Positions 1-12,500 of a stretch of 64,000 bases of DNA are shown piece by piece. Numbering within the stretch: position 1 is the stretch's first letter; each line of letters starts with the position of its first letter. The translations under genes and the position numbers were made by a program. Below the pieces are notes generated by a model. It saw only the letters and a list, made by a program, of their open reading frames with translations, had not been told where the DNA came from and did not search any database. The DNA is from Thecaphora thlaspeos (taxonomy: Eukaryota; Basidiomycota; Ustilaginomycetes; Urocystidales; Glomosporiaceae). The stretch is from positions 620,001 to 684,000 of the forward strand of contig UWYS01000001.1 in the NCBI GenBank assembly GCA_900291925.1, written 5' to 3'.

Positions 1-219
1 AGGCGAGGAAGAGACCTCCCATGCTCTCTATCGAGCACTTGCCATCGGTACCTCCCATCCTTCGTTTTGTTCGTCGTCGTAGAGCGTGAGTACGTGCGAG
101 GGAACGGGTTGTGTTATTTTTGGGTGTGGCAGAAGGGGTTGCGTGAGAGGGCTAGCCGATACAAGAACAAGGTGACGAAAACAGGGTGGGGGTGGTAGGG
201 CGGTGCCGCCTGTTTAGGC

Positions 220-1070
220 CTAGGTGGCCTTGGCCGCCTTGCGCGCCTGCTTAGCGACGGTGCTCTTCTCGCGCTTCTCGGCGACCCGCTTGGCAATGAG
301 GGCGTCGTACTCGGCCTTCTGCTCGGCCTGCTGGGCGTGCTTCCTGCTCTTGAGCGACCTGAGGTGGCGCTTGCGCTGGAGGCGCTGAGCGGTGATGAGA
401 CGCTGAATGGCCGGGGCCTTGGTCTTAGGGGGGGCGCCCTCCTTCGAGGGGACCTCGCGGCGGATGACGTACTTGCGGACGTCATCCTCCTTGGAGAGAT
501 TGAAGAACTTGCGGATGTGGTTCGCACGCTTGGGACCAAGGCGCTTGGGGACGGTCGACTCGGCGTCGGTGAGGCCGGGGATGTCCTTCTCGCCCTGCTT
601 GACGACGATCAGGTGGAGGGCCTGGATATCGGGGCCGACGATGCAGCCGCGGACCGACTTGCGGCGGCGCTCACCAGTGCGGCGCTGGCGGTAGCACGAG
701 TCACCCTTGCCGAGGAGGAGGCGGACACGATTGGGCAGCAGAACACCCTGCTTCATGGGGAAACCCTGCTTGTCGTTACCACCGCCGATGCGGAGGACAT
801 ATCCCTTCCACTCCTCGCCGAGCGAGTCGACCTCGACGTCCTGCGACATGCGCTTCTCGTAGAAGCATCGGCTGTAGTTGTGGTCGGAGTGGTGACGAGG
901 GGCAAAGAGACGTTTGTCCAGATTAGCTGAGCTGTCTCGGCGAGGTCGCCGACGCTACGATGCGAAAACCTTGTCGTGGCGAGAAGGGATGCCACTTACA
1001 CAAGACGCTCATCCTGGATATCGAAGGACTTCTGGGCACCCGTGGCCGGGTTGGCGACGTTAAGCTTCAT
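220..1070 (-). CDS. RPS6: 40S ribosomal protein eS6 (RPS6)
   Basis: Component of the small ribosomal subunit. Two exons: 1070-1000 and 871-220, with a 128-nt intron (donor GTAAGT, acceptor CTACAG), giving 240 residues, the normal family length. Exon 1 encodes the conserved start [16 protein letters not shown] and exon 2 continues with [36 protein letters not shown] and GEKDIPGLT, all hallmarks of eS6. An intron after codon 23 is usual for fungal RPS6 genes. The C-terminus is Lys/Arg/Ala-rich, but the RRxSS target of S6-type kinases seen at the end of yeast and animal eS6 is not present; it ends [11 protein letters not shown]. Function is certain from family identity; splice sites are read directly. 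Confidence 0.97.
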
Positions 1071-2955
1071 CTGAGCGTGGGGCGGAGATGATGGGATGAG
1101 TGAACGAGTTCAGCCTGGAGGGTTCGGCAGGGATGATGAAAGGAGAGAAATATCGACCGTCTAGGCTAGCCGACGTTCGCTCGTCCGCTCGTCTCATCTC
1201 CGCAACTCTTCCCGCGGCCCGCTCTGCGCTTAAGGGCCGTGTCGAACCTCGGCTGGCGCTCTCTGTGCTGTTGCGTTCGAACTGAGCAGCTCGTACGCTC
1301 CTCTGTCGTCTTTTCCATGCTATCCCTCCTCAGCGCATTTGCTGATGTTGGAGCCCCACGCCGTCGTGGAGAGCCCCTGCCCAGCATGCCAGATCCTCTT
1401 TCCGTGCCTATACTTTCGTCCTCGGCCTTCGTTCTCTGTTGGGACAGAGGTCCTCGGGCCAAGAAGGCATGGCTTCAGGCGGTAGACGCCCTCCTCAACC
1501 GACAAGGCTTCGCGGTAGCATGCGGAGTTACTCGCTAGCATCCGTATCTTGTCCTGGCTTGCTTCTTGTCACCCTAACGGCAGTTCTTCAAGCGGCATTT
1601 TCCCATGACTCATGTCCCAATTCCAGTCCATCCATCTGCCTGTCCCGGTCCTCAACAGAACCATAAGTGTCCCCGTTCCCATTCAAGAGCTGTACGAGCT
1701 GACGATCCGAGCGAAGCGTATGCAGATAGAGGTCGCGCAGAGGGCCGAGCGAGCCAATCGCGGAGCTGGAAGAGGTGGAGAGTCGGAGCAGGGCGAAGCG
1801 GAAGCGGCGGCGGCAGAAGGCAGAGTTCTGTGACGGTGTCGCTTCGGATGCTGACTGTGGCGAAGTAAGGTGGTGCCGTATGTCGGAGGTCGTGGCAAGG
1901 GTAGCGGCGGTGGCGGTAGCGGCGGCGTCGGCGTGGTGCAAAGAGGCGAGACCTACCTTGATGGATTGACTTGAGGGTGATGACGAGGGGGAGAGGATGC
2001 GTGAGGAGGGTGAAGTGAACGATCGTGAGGGCGAAGGCCAGGTCTCAAGCAGCCTCTGCGCACCCTCACGCTGCTGTCCACTGCCGCGCTACGGTGGCCT
2101 TGGCCTGATCTGATCTGGGCTTGGCTGTCTCCCCTGCGTGACCACGCCCGCCGCCGTCGCCCCCTCAGTTGGAGAAGCCGCCCTCCTTGACTGACTGACA
2201 GAGGGAGCGCGAAATTCCAAAAACAAGGGCCGCCGCCACGGCCGCTGCCCTGCTGCTGGTCGCCCACAGCGAGGCCGTGAGAATTTTCGGGTTATTTTTT
2301 TTACTTGTCGCGCTCTGTTCGGTTCCGAATACCTCGTTTGCAAAAACCTGGCCGGCTGTTCAGGTTCAGAGGCCCAGGCGAGGCCTGGCGAGGATGGGCC
2401 GAGATAGACAGAGAGGCCGTTGACCTCTTCCTGCTCGCCGTCGTCTGCTTCTCCTCCCCATCTCAAACATTCTCCTCAAAATCAACATCATCTGCTAGGT
2501 GGGTACCATGACGCTCGCTCGCTCGCTCTAACAAGAGGTATCTACGTCCGTGACGGCCGTTGCTGAACGTCTTGTCGTGCTCCTCCATCATCGACCTCGA
2601 AACCACGCAGGTGCGTTTCTGCAAATTGCGGAAAGATGGCGGCTACAGGAGCCACGGTCGGGATTGGATAGCTTGTAGGAGGAGAAACAATCGCTTTACA
2701 CATCAAGAAGTATACCGATTTCCCGACGTCGAAGGATCGCGTGGCGAGGCTCGCGCCATCCCTCGGCGGCCTGTGCTGCGCATCCCTCAACGGCCGGGAT
2801 AAAGGTGGACGGAAACGGAGGTGGATCGGTGGACCATGGGAAACGGAGGAGTGGGATCCACATGAGCTTCAGATCGGTCTCGTGCTGACTGAATTGCTGT
2901 CTTTTCTCTGCGTCATCTTCTACCTGCGGCTTTATCATTGGGATTGATAGCCAAA
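1071..2955. other. Divergent intergenic region between eS6 and uS15, with candidate short ORFs
   Basis: Shared upstream region of two divergently transcribed ribosomal protein genes. Two overlapping short readings on opposite strands look mildly protein-like. The plus strand has an ATG at 1612 giving 73 codons to 1833 (start MSQFQSIHLPVPV). The minus strand has an open frame from about 1940 to 1588 without an ATG, which could be a 3' exon behind a CGCCACAG acceptor. I could not assemble a convincing gene from either and do not recognise the sequence. CT-rich and GCTC-repeat tracts (for example 2512-2530) are compatible with promoter or 5' UTR sequence. Confidence 0.3.
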
Positions 2956-3635
2956 ATGGGACGCATGCACTGTGAGTACGAGCGGAGCCAGGCTGCGGAG
3001 GACTGCATCGCGAGACGGGGGCCGGTGATGTGCTGACGCCCGTGGTTCTCTTGTCGCGTTCCTCCTATCGACCGTTCACCACAGCCAAGGGAAAGGGTAT
3101 CTCGAGCTCCGCTCTCCCCTTCCGCCGCACTCCTCCCTCGTGGCTCAAGGCCACCCCCGAGGATGTTGTCGAGCAGATCGCCAAGCTCGCCCGTAAGGGT
3201 ATGACCCCCTCGCAGATCGGCGTCCAGCTCCGTGACAGCCAGGGTGTTGCCCAGGTCCGCTTCGTCACCGGAAACAAGATCCTCCGTATCCTCAAGAGCC
3301 AGGGCCTCGCCCCCGAGATCCCCGAGGACCTCTACCACCTCATCGTGAGTTGCCTGCCCTTCGCCTCCACCCTCCTTTCTTGCCTAACCCCTCGTCACAC
3401 GTTGCTGAACGCATTCCGCAACCGGTCTCCACCATGCCGAACCACCTCCGAGCAGAAGAAGGCCGTGTCGGTTCGCAAGCACCTCGAGCGCAACCGCAAG
3501 GACATGGACTCCAAGTTCCGCCTCATTCTGATCGAGTCGCGTATCCACCGTCTGACCCGCTACTACAAGGCCAAGGGTGCCGTCTCGCCCACCTTCAAAT
3601 ACGAGTCGGCCACCGCCTCGACCCTCGTCGCCTAA
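2956..3635 (+). CDS. RPS13: 40S ribosomal protein uS15 (RPS13)
   Basis: Small-subunit ribosomal protein. Three exons: 2956-2971, 3085-3344 and 3456-3635, encoding 151 residues, exactly the family length. The 16-nt first exon encodes MGRMH plus one base, as in many fungal RPS13 genes. The rest carries LTPSQIGV-type and [18 protein letters not shown] blocks, [18 protein letters not shown] and ends STLVA-like, matching uS15 throughout. Donors are GTGAGT in both introns; acceptors are CACAG and GCAG. It is transcribed away from eS6, so the two ribosomal protein genes share one upstream region. Nothing is missing or unusual. Confidence 0.98.
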
Positions 3636-4610
3636 ACAGGTGTCGGACAACCTCGTCATCACCCCTGTCACCCACTCTCTTCTTGTGCTATCTCTCTTCT
3701 CTTTTCAAAAAAGGAACGATGTCGAGCTAGGCTATCCCTACCTCTCTCTGCCAATGACGAGGGACGTGTAGTTGCCAGGCGGCTTCGTCCGACCTACCTT
3801 AGACCAGCGACGAGACTCGACGCTTGGTTTTGTTGTCGGCTTGCCCAAGAAGCACGCTCTTGTATGCCGGTCATCCTCCCTGACCATGACAATTCTATGC
3901 ATCCATCCATGCGGTCCAGCCGCCTTCCCGTATACCAATCATTGCCTGGCTTTGGCCTGTGCCGTGCTCCGTGTGCGTGTGATGGTCCAGTGGCGTTCCC
4001 AGCTCGTCCAAGTGTACGAGCATTATTGCGCCAGGGTAGCAGAGACGGTACGGCAAGTCGATTGCGCTTCAGTCTCGAGACCGAACAGTGAAAGAGGGAA
4101 GGGGATGGGATGGATGGGACCATGACGACAGCGAAAAAAATATAAAAAATATAAAATTCTTGCGCAAAAATGCTATGGGAGCTAGGGAGTGTGAGAGCGG
4201 ACGGACAAGGATGCTATGAGACAAAAGGAACCATGAGGAGTCAGCGGATGTACAGACGAGACGAGAAACGGATGCTTTTGACGGGTCAGGGAAGGTGCGA
4301 CGACGATGTACACGTGACGAGCTTGGACCGGACTGCGTCATGCACGAGACCTACTGGTGACAGAGTGGCAGGGAGCCGAATGTGATGGTGGCTCGGGCCG
4401 GGCGGCGGGAGAAGGTGCAGAAGAACTGGGAAGTAGGGGCCGAGAGGGTCTGGTTGAAACAGGATGCGTGCGAAACTGTGCTGTTCGGTCCGTGTAAGTG
4501 TGTCAATGAAGCGCGTGCGACGTGATGGTCGTGGATGGATGGAAGGTGCTAGTGCGACAGTAACTAGGCGAAAGACACTGACCGACTCCGGACCGCCGCC
4601 GGAGGATCTC
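3636..4610. other. Convergent intergenic region
   Basis: Lies between the 3' ends of uS15 and the arrestin gene. An AT-rich stretch at 4135-4165 (AAAAAATATAAAAAATATAAA-like) is a plausible 3'-end processing region. No gene was seen. Confidence 0.5.
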
Positions 4611-7421
4611 TCAGATGTCAAAGATGCCCGAACTTTCGCCGTAGCTGGGAAGCAGATTCTCGGATCGCGGTTCGTCAGATCGCTCCAGAGCGGCCTGCCT
4701 CTCCTGGACGACGGCCAGCCGCGCTGGCGTGATGAGACCGAGCGCGATCTGTTCGCCCAGCTCTTCGTCGAGGTCGATCTCGGGTTCGTCAGGGATCGGA
4801 TCCAGCGAGGGGAAATCGAACCGCGGCCTGCCTAGGGGCGTCTGGGCCTCGGAAGGGGTCGAGGGCGAGGGCGAGTAATCCGGCACTCGATCGCCCATGC
4901 CGTCGGGCGAGTCGAGATCCAGCGAGCGACGCATTGGCGTGTGCGCGAGCGGGGTAGCGTCGTGGTCGTGGTCGTCGTCTTGGCTCAAGAGAGACGCGCC
5001 TACAACACCGCCCAAACGCGGCGTCGGCGCCTCGTCGATGCTCGGCCGTTCGACGTCCGCTGACGGGGTCTCGTTGCGGATGCTGCCGGCCACCAGGACG
5101 GGCGGCGTGACGAGTGCCAGATAGACTGGAGCCTCGGCAAGAGGGCCGTTCAGGGCTATCTTGACATGGAGGCGATACTCGAGCCACAGCGCCTTGAAGG
5201 AAAAGCTGGGCGTGACGAGGCAGACCTCGGGGACCAGCGTTGGCCTCGCCTTCCTGCCACCGCTGATGCTGCCGTCACCGCCGCTTCCGAGGCCATCGGC
5301 GCTCCTGTTCTTGAGCACGCGCTCCGTCCGGCTGATTAAAAAGTCGCCACCAAGCATCTGGCGCATGCGATTGCGCTCGTAAAAGGGCGGCAGCTGATCC
5401 TCGGGCGTCCGCCTCAAGTTGAGGATTCGGATTCTTTCGAACCACGTCTCAGGTCCAGTGAAGCCGTCTAGACGGTCGGGTGACTCAGCCTCGACCGTCA
5501 GAGTCCCCAGCCGCGAGAAGTTGAGGATGGAGCGGAGCAGGCTTATCTTAAGCTCGGGCTCGACGGCGGAGCTCATCCTGCTGGGCATGCGCAATTCGAC
5601 GCTGAAGGGCACTTTGGTCTCCATGTACAGGGCGGCCGTGGCCGGGATCGAGAGGATGGCCTCGACGGCACCGATCCCGGCGACCTCGGTCTCGACAGTG
5701 TGGGTGAGCCAGCCGGTCAAACGGCCGTCCATGCCCTCGGAGACCTTAACCGTGCTGATCCTTTTGACCTTGCTTGGCTGCGCGGAGATCGTCGGAACCC
5801 GCGGGACCGAGGCCTGGGAAGACGACCGGGTTGACACACGGACCGGGCTGATCTCGCACGGTAGCGCGCCGAACACCTCAGCGGGCGCGCGGTAGCCTCC
5901 CAGGTCGCGCGTCCATGAGTCTTCCTCCTCGGCCGGCGTCGTCGTCTCCTGCTCGGTCTCGTCCGAGCGCTGCGTCGTGTCGGTGGCGTTGCTGCGCATG
6001 CGACGCAGCCGCAGCAGGTCCATGTTGGGGACCGGCAGCGCGGCCGTCATGGGAGGGTAGGGCTCTACCTGGAAGCTGAGGATGAGGCGCTCGCCGCGCT
6101 TCGACGGCAGCAACTGCGAACCGAGCCTCTGCCTCGTGACGATGATGTCGATCTCGTACTTGATCTGGGCCATCGGACGCAGCAGCCGCTGGCGGTAGTA
6201 CCTTTCGCGCGCCCTGTCGAGCATCTGGGTCGGCCGCGGCGGCTCGTAGCGTGTCTCCATGCAGATACTGGGCGGCAGGTCGACAAACTTCTTGCCACGC
6301 TTGTAGGAGGCCTTCATCTTGTTGTCGAGCAGGTCGAGCGCAGTGGCGGGGATCTTGATTGGGAGCGAAAATTTGAAGGGCACGGCAAGGTTGTTCCTGC
6401 GGCGGTGGTCCACCAGGTCCGACGACTGCAGGTCGAATTGACCGTTTTCGATGTCGGCCTTTTGGCAAAGCGTGGCCTGCTTGCTGTAAAAGAGAATCTG
6501 ACGCTTGGCGATGCCGTGCTTATTGTCGCCCGGGTAGAAGCTGGCATCCCCGACTCCGAAGACGCTCCTGTGTCGTGGTCACGGTCATGATTGTCGTCAG
6601 GAGCGGCAGCAGCAGCAGTGACACAGAGGGGTCCGCTAAGGAGGGTCCATGGACGAGTCAGCAATCTAATTCGACGACGAGAAGCAAAGGGCAGGATTAG
6701 GACGTTTGGCGTCGACTCACGTTTCGAGATCACCGCGAACCCTCGCCTTGATGCCGGTGATGATGCCGCGCTCGGGGTCACAGCGGGCCAGATGGACCTG
6801 GCCGCAGACATCCTCTCCTGGCCGGTAAATTTTGTCCTGCGAACCGGGACCGTCGAGAAAGGCAGTCGTCTGGCAGGCGTCTCGCTTGGGGACCGCTGCG
6901 AGTGGCCTGACCTTGCCGTCGATTTCGATGCGAGCCGTGTAGCCCTTGTTGATGGCGCTCGACACGCTGAACTCGGAGCGGGCTGTGGCCGTCGAAGCCC
7001 GTCGACTCCGGAAGGTCGGCGCACGCGCCAGCGGGGCACCCTGCTGTTGAAAGTGGCCCTGCTGCTGCTGCATCGGGAAAGGGTAGCAGTCGGAAGCGGC
7101 CGGCTGAGGGCGTGCGGCTTCGGCGTAGACACGATCTATCGGAGAGTCATCCGGCGAGCCGGAGAAATCAGGCTAGGAGCCAGAGGGGAGTGGCTGCTGC
7201 TCCTGCGACGCCTGGAAGACGGCGTCGTGCTGGGCGCGACTGGCCTGGACGAACGAGTGCACGCGCTGTCGTCGGAAGGAGGCCCCCTCGGTATCCTCGC
7301 GCGAGCGCAACGAGGGACGAGAGGCATGGCCGCCGTTCTTGGAGCGGCTCTGCGACCCTCTGCCGAATGTGCCGGAGCCGCTAAAGAAGCCCCGCACCGA
7401 GGAGGCGGCGGTGTGAGCCAT
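4611..7421 (-). CDS. Arrestin-related trafficking adaptor (arrestin N/C domains)
   Basis: Likely an ART-family adaptor that links membrane cargo to a Rsp5/NEDD4-type ubiquitin ligase. Best model: exons 7421-7263, 7172-6721 and 6567-4611, about 855 residues. The 6720-6568 intron is clear (GTGAGT...ACACAG). The first intron is inferred: an in-frame TAG at 7175-7173 must be removed, and a 90-nt intron (donor GTGCAC, acceptor CTCCTAG) does so in phase; otherwise the ATG at 7073 starts the protein. The arrestin N-terminal fold is visible as ARIEIDGKV, IYRPGEDVCGQVHL and GIITGIKARVRG, followed by LAVPFKFSLPIKIP and strands of the C-terminal arrestin domain to about residue 650. The disordered tail contains LPSY near the end, which fits the LPxY variant of a Rsp5-binding PY motif. 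Fold confident, cargo unknown. Confidence 0.83.
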
Positions 7422-9521
7422 GCTGGTCGGCTGGTCGATGCGGGGCGAAAGGGGGAGAGCGGAAGGGTGACAACGGATAGGGCGGGCTGAGGAGCGGTGG
7501 TGTTGGAGACGTCTGGTGGTGGAAGAGTCGAGCGGATAGGTCGTAGGACGGAGTGGTGTGGACCAAGATAGGAGGCGGAAAGCCGCCACAGATGTGCCGC
7601 ACACCGAGACTCTTCGCTGTTGGAGATCGACGGCATCGGCTCCGAAAGTCAGGCAATCGGTCCGATCGGTCCGATCGGGCTGCGGTCAGTCGCCGACTCG
7701 CCGTCGGAGCTGCTACCACCAAGCCTAGACCATCTAGGCCTAGACCACACGGGTGGAGGCCTTCCGGGACGCCGTCGGCATCCCAAGAGTATCTCAGAGA
7801 CCGAAGGCATGCTTGTGGGATTACTGGGGATTGTCTAATGTACAAATAGAGGGCCCTGGGCACCATCGTCGAGCTGGAATTGATCATCTTTGACCGTCTA
7901 CTTTCCACATTCCCCACCTTTCTGCTACTACAGCCAGACCAAGGCTAGACAAAGCTTGGCCAAGCCAGACCAAGCCACAAAGGATCGGAAGGAGATCGCC
8001 GATTACCCTAGAATGCCCCCCGGCAACCTGCCGAAACACATCTCCACGACGAACATAACGGACGGAAGGCCGCGGTCGTTCGCTGCGCTTACTTTCCCGC
8101 CTTGGCCGCCAGCCAGCCGAGGCAAGGAGGCCGGGGCGGGGGTTGCGCCTGCTGACGTGCTCCGCTGCCCACGAGCCAGGGTCTCTGGGCCCCAAAATGG
8201 GTTAGCTTAAATTTAGTTTGCTATACGGTCGTCATCCTAGCTTGCGATCAGGGCGCCCGCCATCGGCGCCGTGGTTGTCGGGAGCGGGCCGTCCTCACCG
8301 AGCCAGAGATGGAAGGTACGCCAGCCAAGCTCAAGCGCAGGCTCATAGGGCTAACTAGTTATCTGTACTCTCGCGGAAGTGGTAGCGGTAGCGGGCTAGG
8401 CTGGGCTGCGGGACCAGCGAGATGATCGGTGGTCGATGTTGCCGCCGCCGTACGAGATGATGAATCGCCCTGACTCTCTTCGTCGTCAAGCAGGCGAGAA
8501 CACGCCAGCCTGCTAGCTTCCTCGTCTCGTCGGCAACGATGTGCTGCCAACGAGGCCAGTCGAGCAGGCAGCAAGATGCCCGGTAGTCAGCACTCCATCG
8601 CCAAGCCAAAAGAGATCGACCTGCTAAGACTACACAGTGTAGTACTAGCCTGCACTGGGAGGCCTCGATCAATGGAAAGAGCTTGGACCACTGGCAAACA
8701 TGCAGAGAAAGGAGGGCCAAAGGTATGAGGACAAGAGGGCGGTCGGGTCGTCCCTCAGACCACTGTGCGAGCAGGCCGCACATACGCCACAGCTGCGGCG
8801 ACTGCGGCAAAGGCGCATCAACGACGCATCAATGCCGGAGCTGGTCCAGCAGCCGGTGCAGAGGTAGTGTAGAGCGCGTGTGCCTCTATCTTGCATCTCG
8901 ATGCTGGTCCATCAGCGAGGATGATGTCGTCAGGCGGTTCGCCAGGCACTGTGGAGTGTAGAGCGGCTACGGCCGTGCCGTTATGGCTGCCGTAGAGAAA
9001 AAGGGTTCCGTCTTTTTGCCTAGGACCTTGGACCTTGATGTGGCGAAGGTTTCCTTCCGACATCGCCTTCCCTCACCTCGCTTCCACGTCCTCGTCGACG
9101 AGGTAGACGGCACACGACGCTACGCAGCGCACAGCCACAGCGGACGCTCTCTTCAACAATGCTTCAGCTCTCCAGGCAATCAAACACCCTCGCCGTCTCC
9201 TCGCCGAGCAGCATACAGAGATTTATCGCCGACGACCTGGTCGACCTTGCTCCTCTTCTTCCCTCGCTCCTCCTCTTTTTCTTCCCCTTCCCCTTCCCCT
9301 TCCCCTACCTCTTCCTATCCGCCCTCTTCTCCACCGTCCAACTATATGTGGTCGCGAAACGCCCCAGGCTCCCGAGACCACTGCAGAGGCGGACCCATCG
9401 GCAAAGATGCACGACCTGCTCTTATGACCCTGTTCCTGTAATCGCATCGACCAGCCTGCAGACTCCCTGTCTAGCCCTCGGGACAGCCATAACCCATCAA
9501 TAAGAAGCAGCTAGAGCGAAC
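7422..9521. other. Divergent intergenic region upstream of arrestin and lipase genes
   Basis: No gene supported. It contains a tandem CGATCGGTC motif (about 7650-7675), a 12-bp palindrome TCTAGGCCTAGA at 7733-7744, CCAAGCC-type repeats at 7930-7980, and a pyrimidine tract of CCCCTT units at about 9276-9312, which is probably in the lipase promoter or 5' UTR. Confidence 0.45.
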
Positions 9522-12500
9522 ATGATGGCAGAGGAGGCAGCATCCAGGGCAATGGGTGGCGGCTCTGAAGACGGCAGCGCCCCCTCGCCAGACGACACTT
9601 TCCGACTCCAAGATACAGCCGCTCAGTTAGCCTCGCCCCAAGAGCTGTCTCTTCATCACAGCGGTCCTCGCGATCATAACGGCTCTCGCGAGAGCAATGA
9701 CAGACAGCTCCCCGATCCATCTCATCTACCGCCACTCGACCTTGACGAACTCTCGCCCCTTCCGTCGCCGCTTCCTCTGGCCCAGCGCACCGCTCTCTCA
9801 CCGGACAACGCGCTTATCGAGCCGTCTCCTCGCCTCGCTCATGGGTTCCACCCATCAATGGGCTCACTGAGGTCCTCACCGATGCTATCGCCGTTCCGAC
9901 TCGACGACTCGCCGCGAAGGAGACCGACGTTGTCCTCGGAGAGCCCTCAGCCTCGTGAGCCGCGCTCTGAGCTCAGCGCAAGGGGCAGCCTCGACGATGC
10001 ACATGGGCTTCGAGAGATCGGTGCCAACGCCATACAGGCTGCGAGATACGTCACAGTCTCGGCAATCCTCTCGCGCTCAGAAGTCTACTTCTCTGCCGGA
10101 TCCCAGCATGCAGACATGTTGCGAGGCAAATTTGGCGAAGATGATCGAGCCATCCCGTCGCTCCCACGCCGATCCAGCGCAGGGCAAGCAGGTCCTGGGC
10201 CGTCGTTGTACGGCGTCCGATGGCGAGGATCTCGGAAAGCGCCAAGCAACGGCAGCGCGATAGAGGCGCTCGGTGCTCTCCTGCTCCACCGAGACAGCTC
10301 CGGAAGGGTCTCGGGTCTGAGCATGACCAGGGAGGAGGGCGGCGGACCGAAGGCGCCGCCGAATAAGCGGACCGTCGCGCAGACCTGGACGCAGGCCCTC
10401 AACGAAATCAGCAAGCTCGGACCCGCTCTCCCGCTGTCCGCCTCGTCCTGCGATGGTAACGGTGGTGCAGGCATTATCGGGCAGGGCACGATCGCGGAGA
10501 GAAGAGCCCGGAAGTGGAGCAACCTATTGCTGCGCCAGACGGATGCCACTGCCTTGGACAGCGAGCGGGAGGAAGTAGGCTTCAGGAAGATCTGGAGCTC
10601 TCGCGGAGGCCTGAGCTTCGAGGTCGGCATCTCTGCGGGTTCACGGCCGCTAGCAGCCCCCGCCGTTCGCCAAAACTCTGCCGCCGCGGGCGAATTCGCG
10701 CAGAGATCCGATCAGCGTCTGCCGGGTACGATCCTGCTGAGAGCTGGGAAGAAGCCGCATTTTGGAGACACGGCATCCTCCGAGTACGGCCTCGGCTCTT
10801 CGTTCAACCTGGAAAGCCTGCCCGAAGCCCCGCCGAGCCCGGTCGACATGCCTGGAGCGTGGCACGGAGGCTCGGCCTGGCGGGCCAAGCCGGGAGAGGG
10901 GTTCGAAGATGGAGCGCTGCTGCTACCGCCGCCGCTGCTGGACGACCAGGGCAGCAATCGGCACAGCTTCGAAGGTGAGTTCCGCTTGCGGGCTACTCAG
11001 GATTGGTCAGGTTCACCAAGACGGCTGATCGAGGATGCGCCGCTCTTCATGTATATCCCTTGGCTCCTCTCTTGCGCCCTTCCCTTCGCAGGCCTACTCG
11101 GCGTTCGACGTATGCGCGAACAGGCGAAAGCGAGGAAGCAAATGGAGCGGCTCAAGGCGCGCAACAGACCTACGCACAAAGTCGGGCCCTTCACCGCTCT
11201 TCTAAACTTTGTCAGGGCCGCCCACGCCGCAGAGAGCTCCAAACAGCCGCAGAAGGCTGGAAGCAGGCCCGATACCCTGTGGAGAAGCGTCTCGCTCCCT
11301 GGATCATCACGCCGAGCCGAGACGTCAGACGGGAAGGAGGTGCGTCAGCCTCTGTGGAGGACCCAGACGGTCACTCTGCGTAGCTCCACCACCGCCGGAG
11401 CGCTGGCAGGATCGGGCTGCGATGAGAAGCTCCTGACTGAAGAGCGCGAGACGGCGGACATCGTCCAGCACGCTGCGGATGCATCCGCGATCGTGGCCAA
11501 CCTTCCAGGTGAGCCCTTCGCCCTCTTCGAAGGCACCATCAAGCCCTCTTCGACGATGGCCTCTCCGAGACTGCAAGCGGCGCGGCGACGACAGTCCAGC
11601 CTGTCGAGGCGGGAGCCGCTGACGAGCTCTGTCGATGCGACCGGAAGGCAGCTCAACACGGTCTTCGAGACGGAGGCCCTCGATCCCGCCGCCCACATTC
11701 CCGAGTCGCGCGTCACGTCGCCCGACCTCGCCTACGTGAGCTCTCCGTTCTTGCGGCCTTCATCGCGCGCCTCGACGACGTCCCTTGGCCACGATCTCCC
11801 CTCGGCGCCGAGGCTGCTGCCGATCCAGATGTCGCTGCCACCATCGCCCTTCACGCCGCTCGGCATCGACCATCGTCCGCAGACCACTATGGAGCGGCGC
11901 TCCAACAGCAGCAGCAGCAGCCTAGCCTCCGACTATTGGTCAGCAAGGCCGCTGAACCACGCTTCGCACGGCCCTCAGACCCCACGGTTAGGCCCCACCA
12001 TCCTCAGCGTCCCGCCTTCGCCGTGGACGCCGCATCAGGGCAGCGCTCCGGTCATGTATCAGCTGCACTTCAACACCAGCAGCACGTCTTCCCTCAGGGT
12101 CCCGGGCACACCTCGGCTGATACCAACTCACCTGGAGGTGCTACCATCGCCCTTTCCGACGCCGGCAGCCTCTCGACGGGGCTCGATCAGCGTCGACAAA
12201 GGTTTTGCTGTCGTGTCGAGCTCTGCTCTGCCCTTGAATCAGACCCACGCCTCTTCGCCACAGAGCAGAGCCCAGGGAGAGACGACGACCTCATCTCTGT
12301 CCAGCGATTCCATTCAGTCTTCAGAGATCGGGGCCAGGGAGTCCACGCCGGTCCTGGCTGTTACTCGTGACTCAAGCCGGGTCCGCATGCTGAGGGCCTG
12401 TCAGCTTGCCCTAGAGCACGACGGCTCACGGCTGACCCCATCTACCTTGCTCCGGGACTTTTCGGATTCGGGCTCATCGACTCCAACAGTTGCAAAAGTC

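Noticed and set aside
10975..11000. Intron-like GTGAGT...CTACTCAG in the lipase gene
   Set aside because: Only 26 nt and not a multiple of three; the reading frame is open through it and continues for kilobases, so splicing would destroy the frame.
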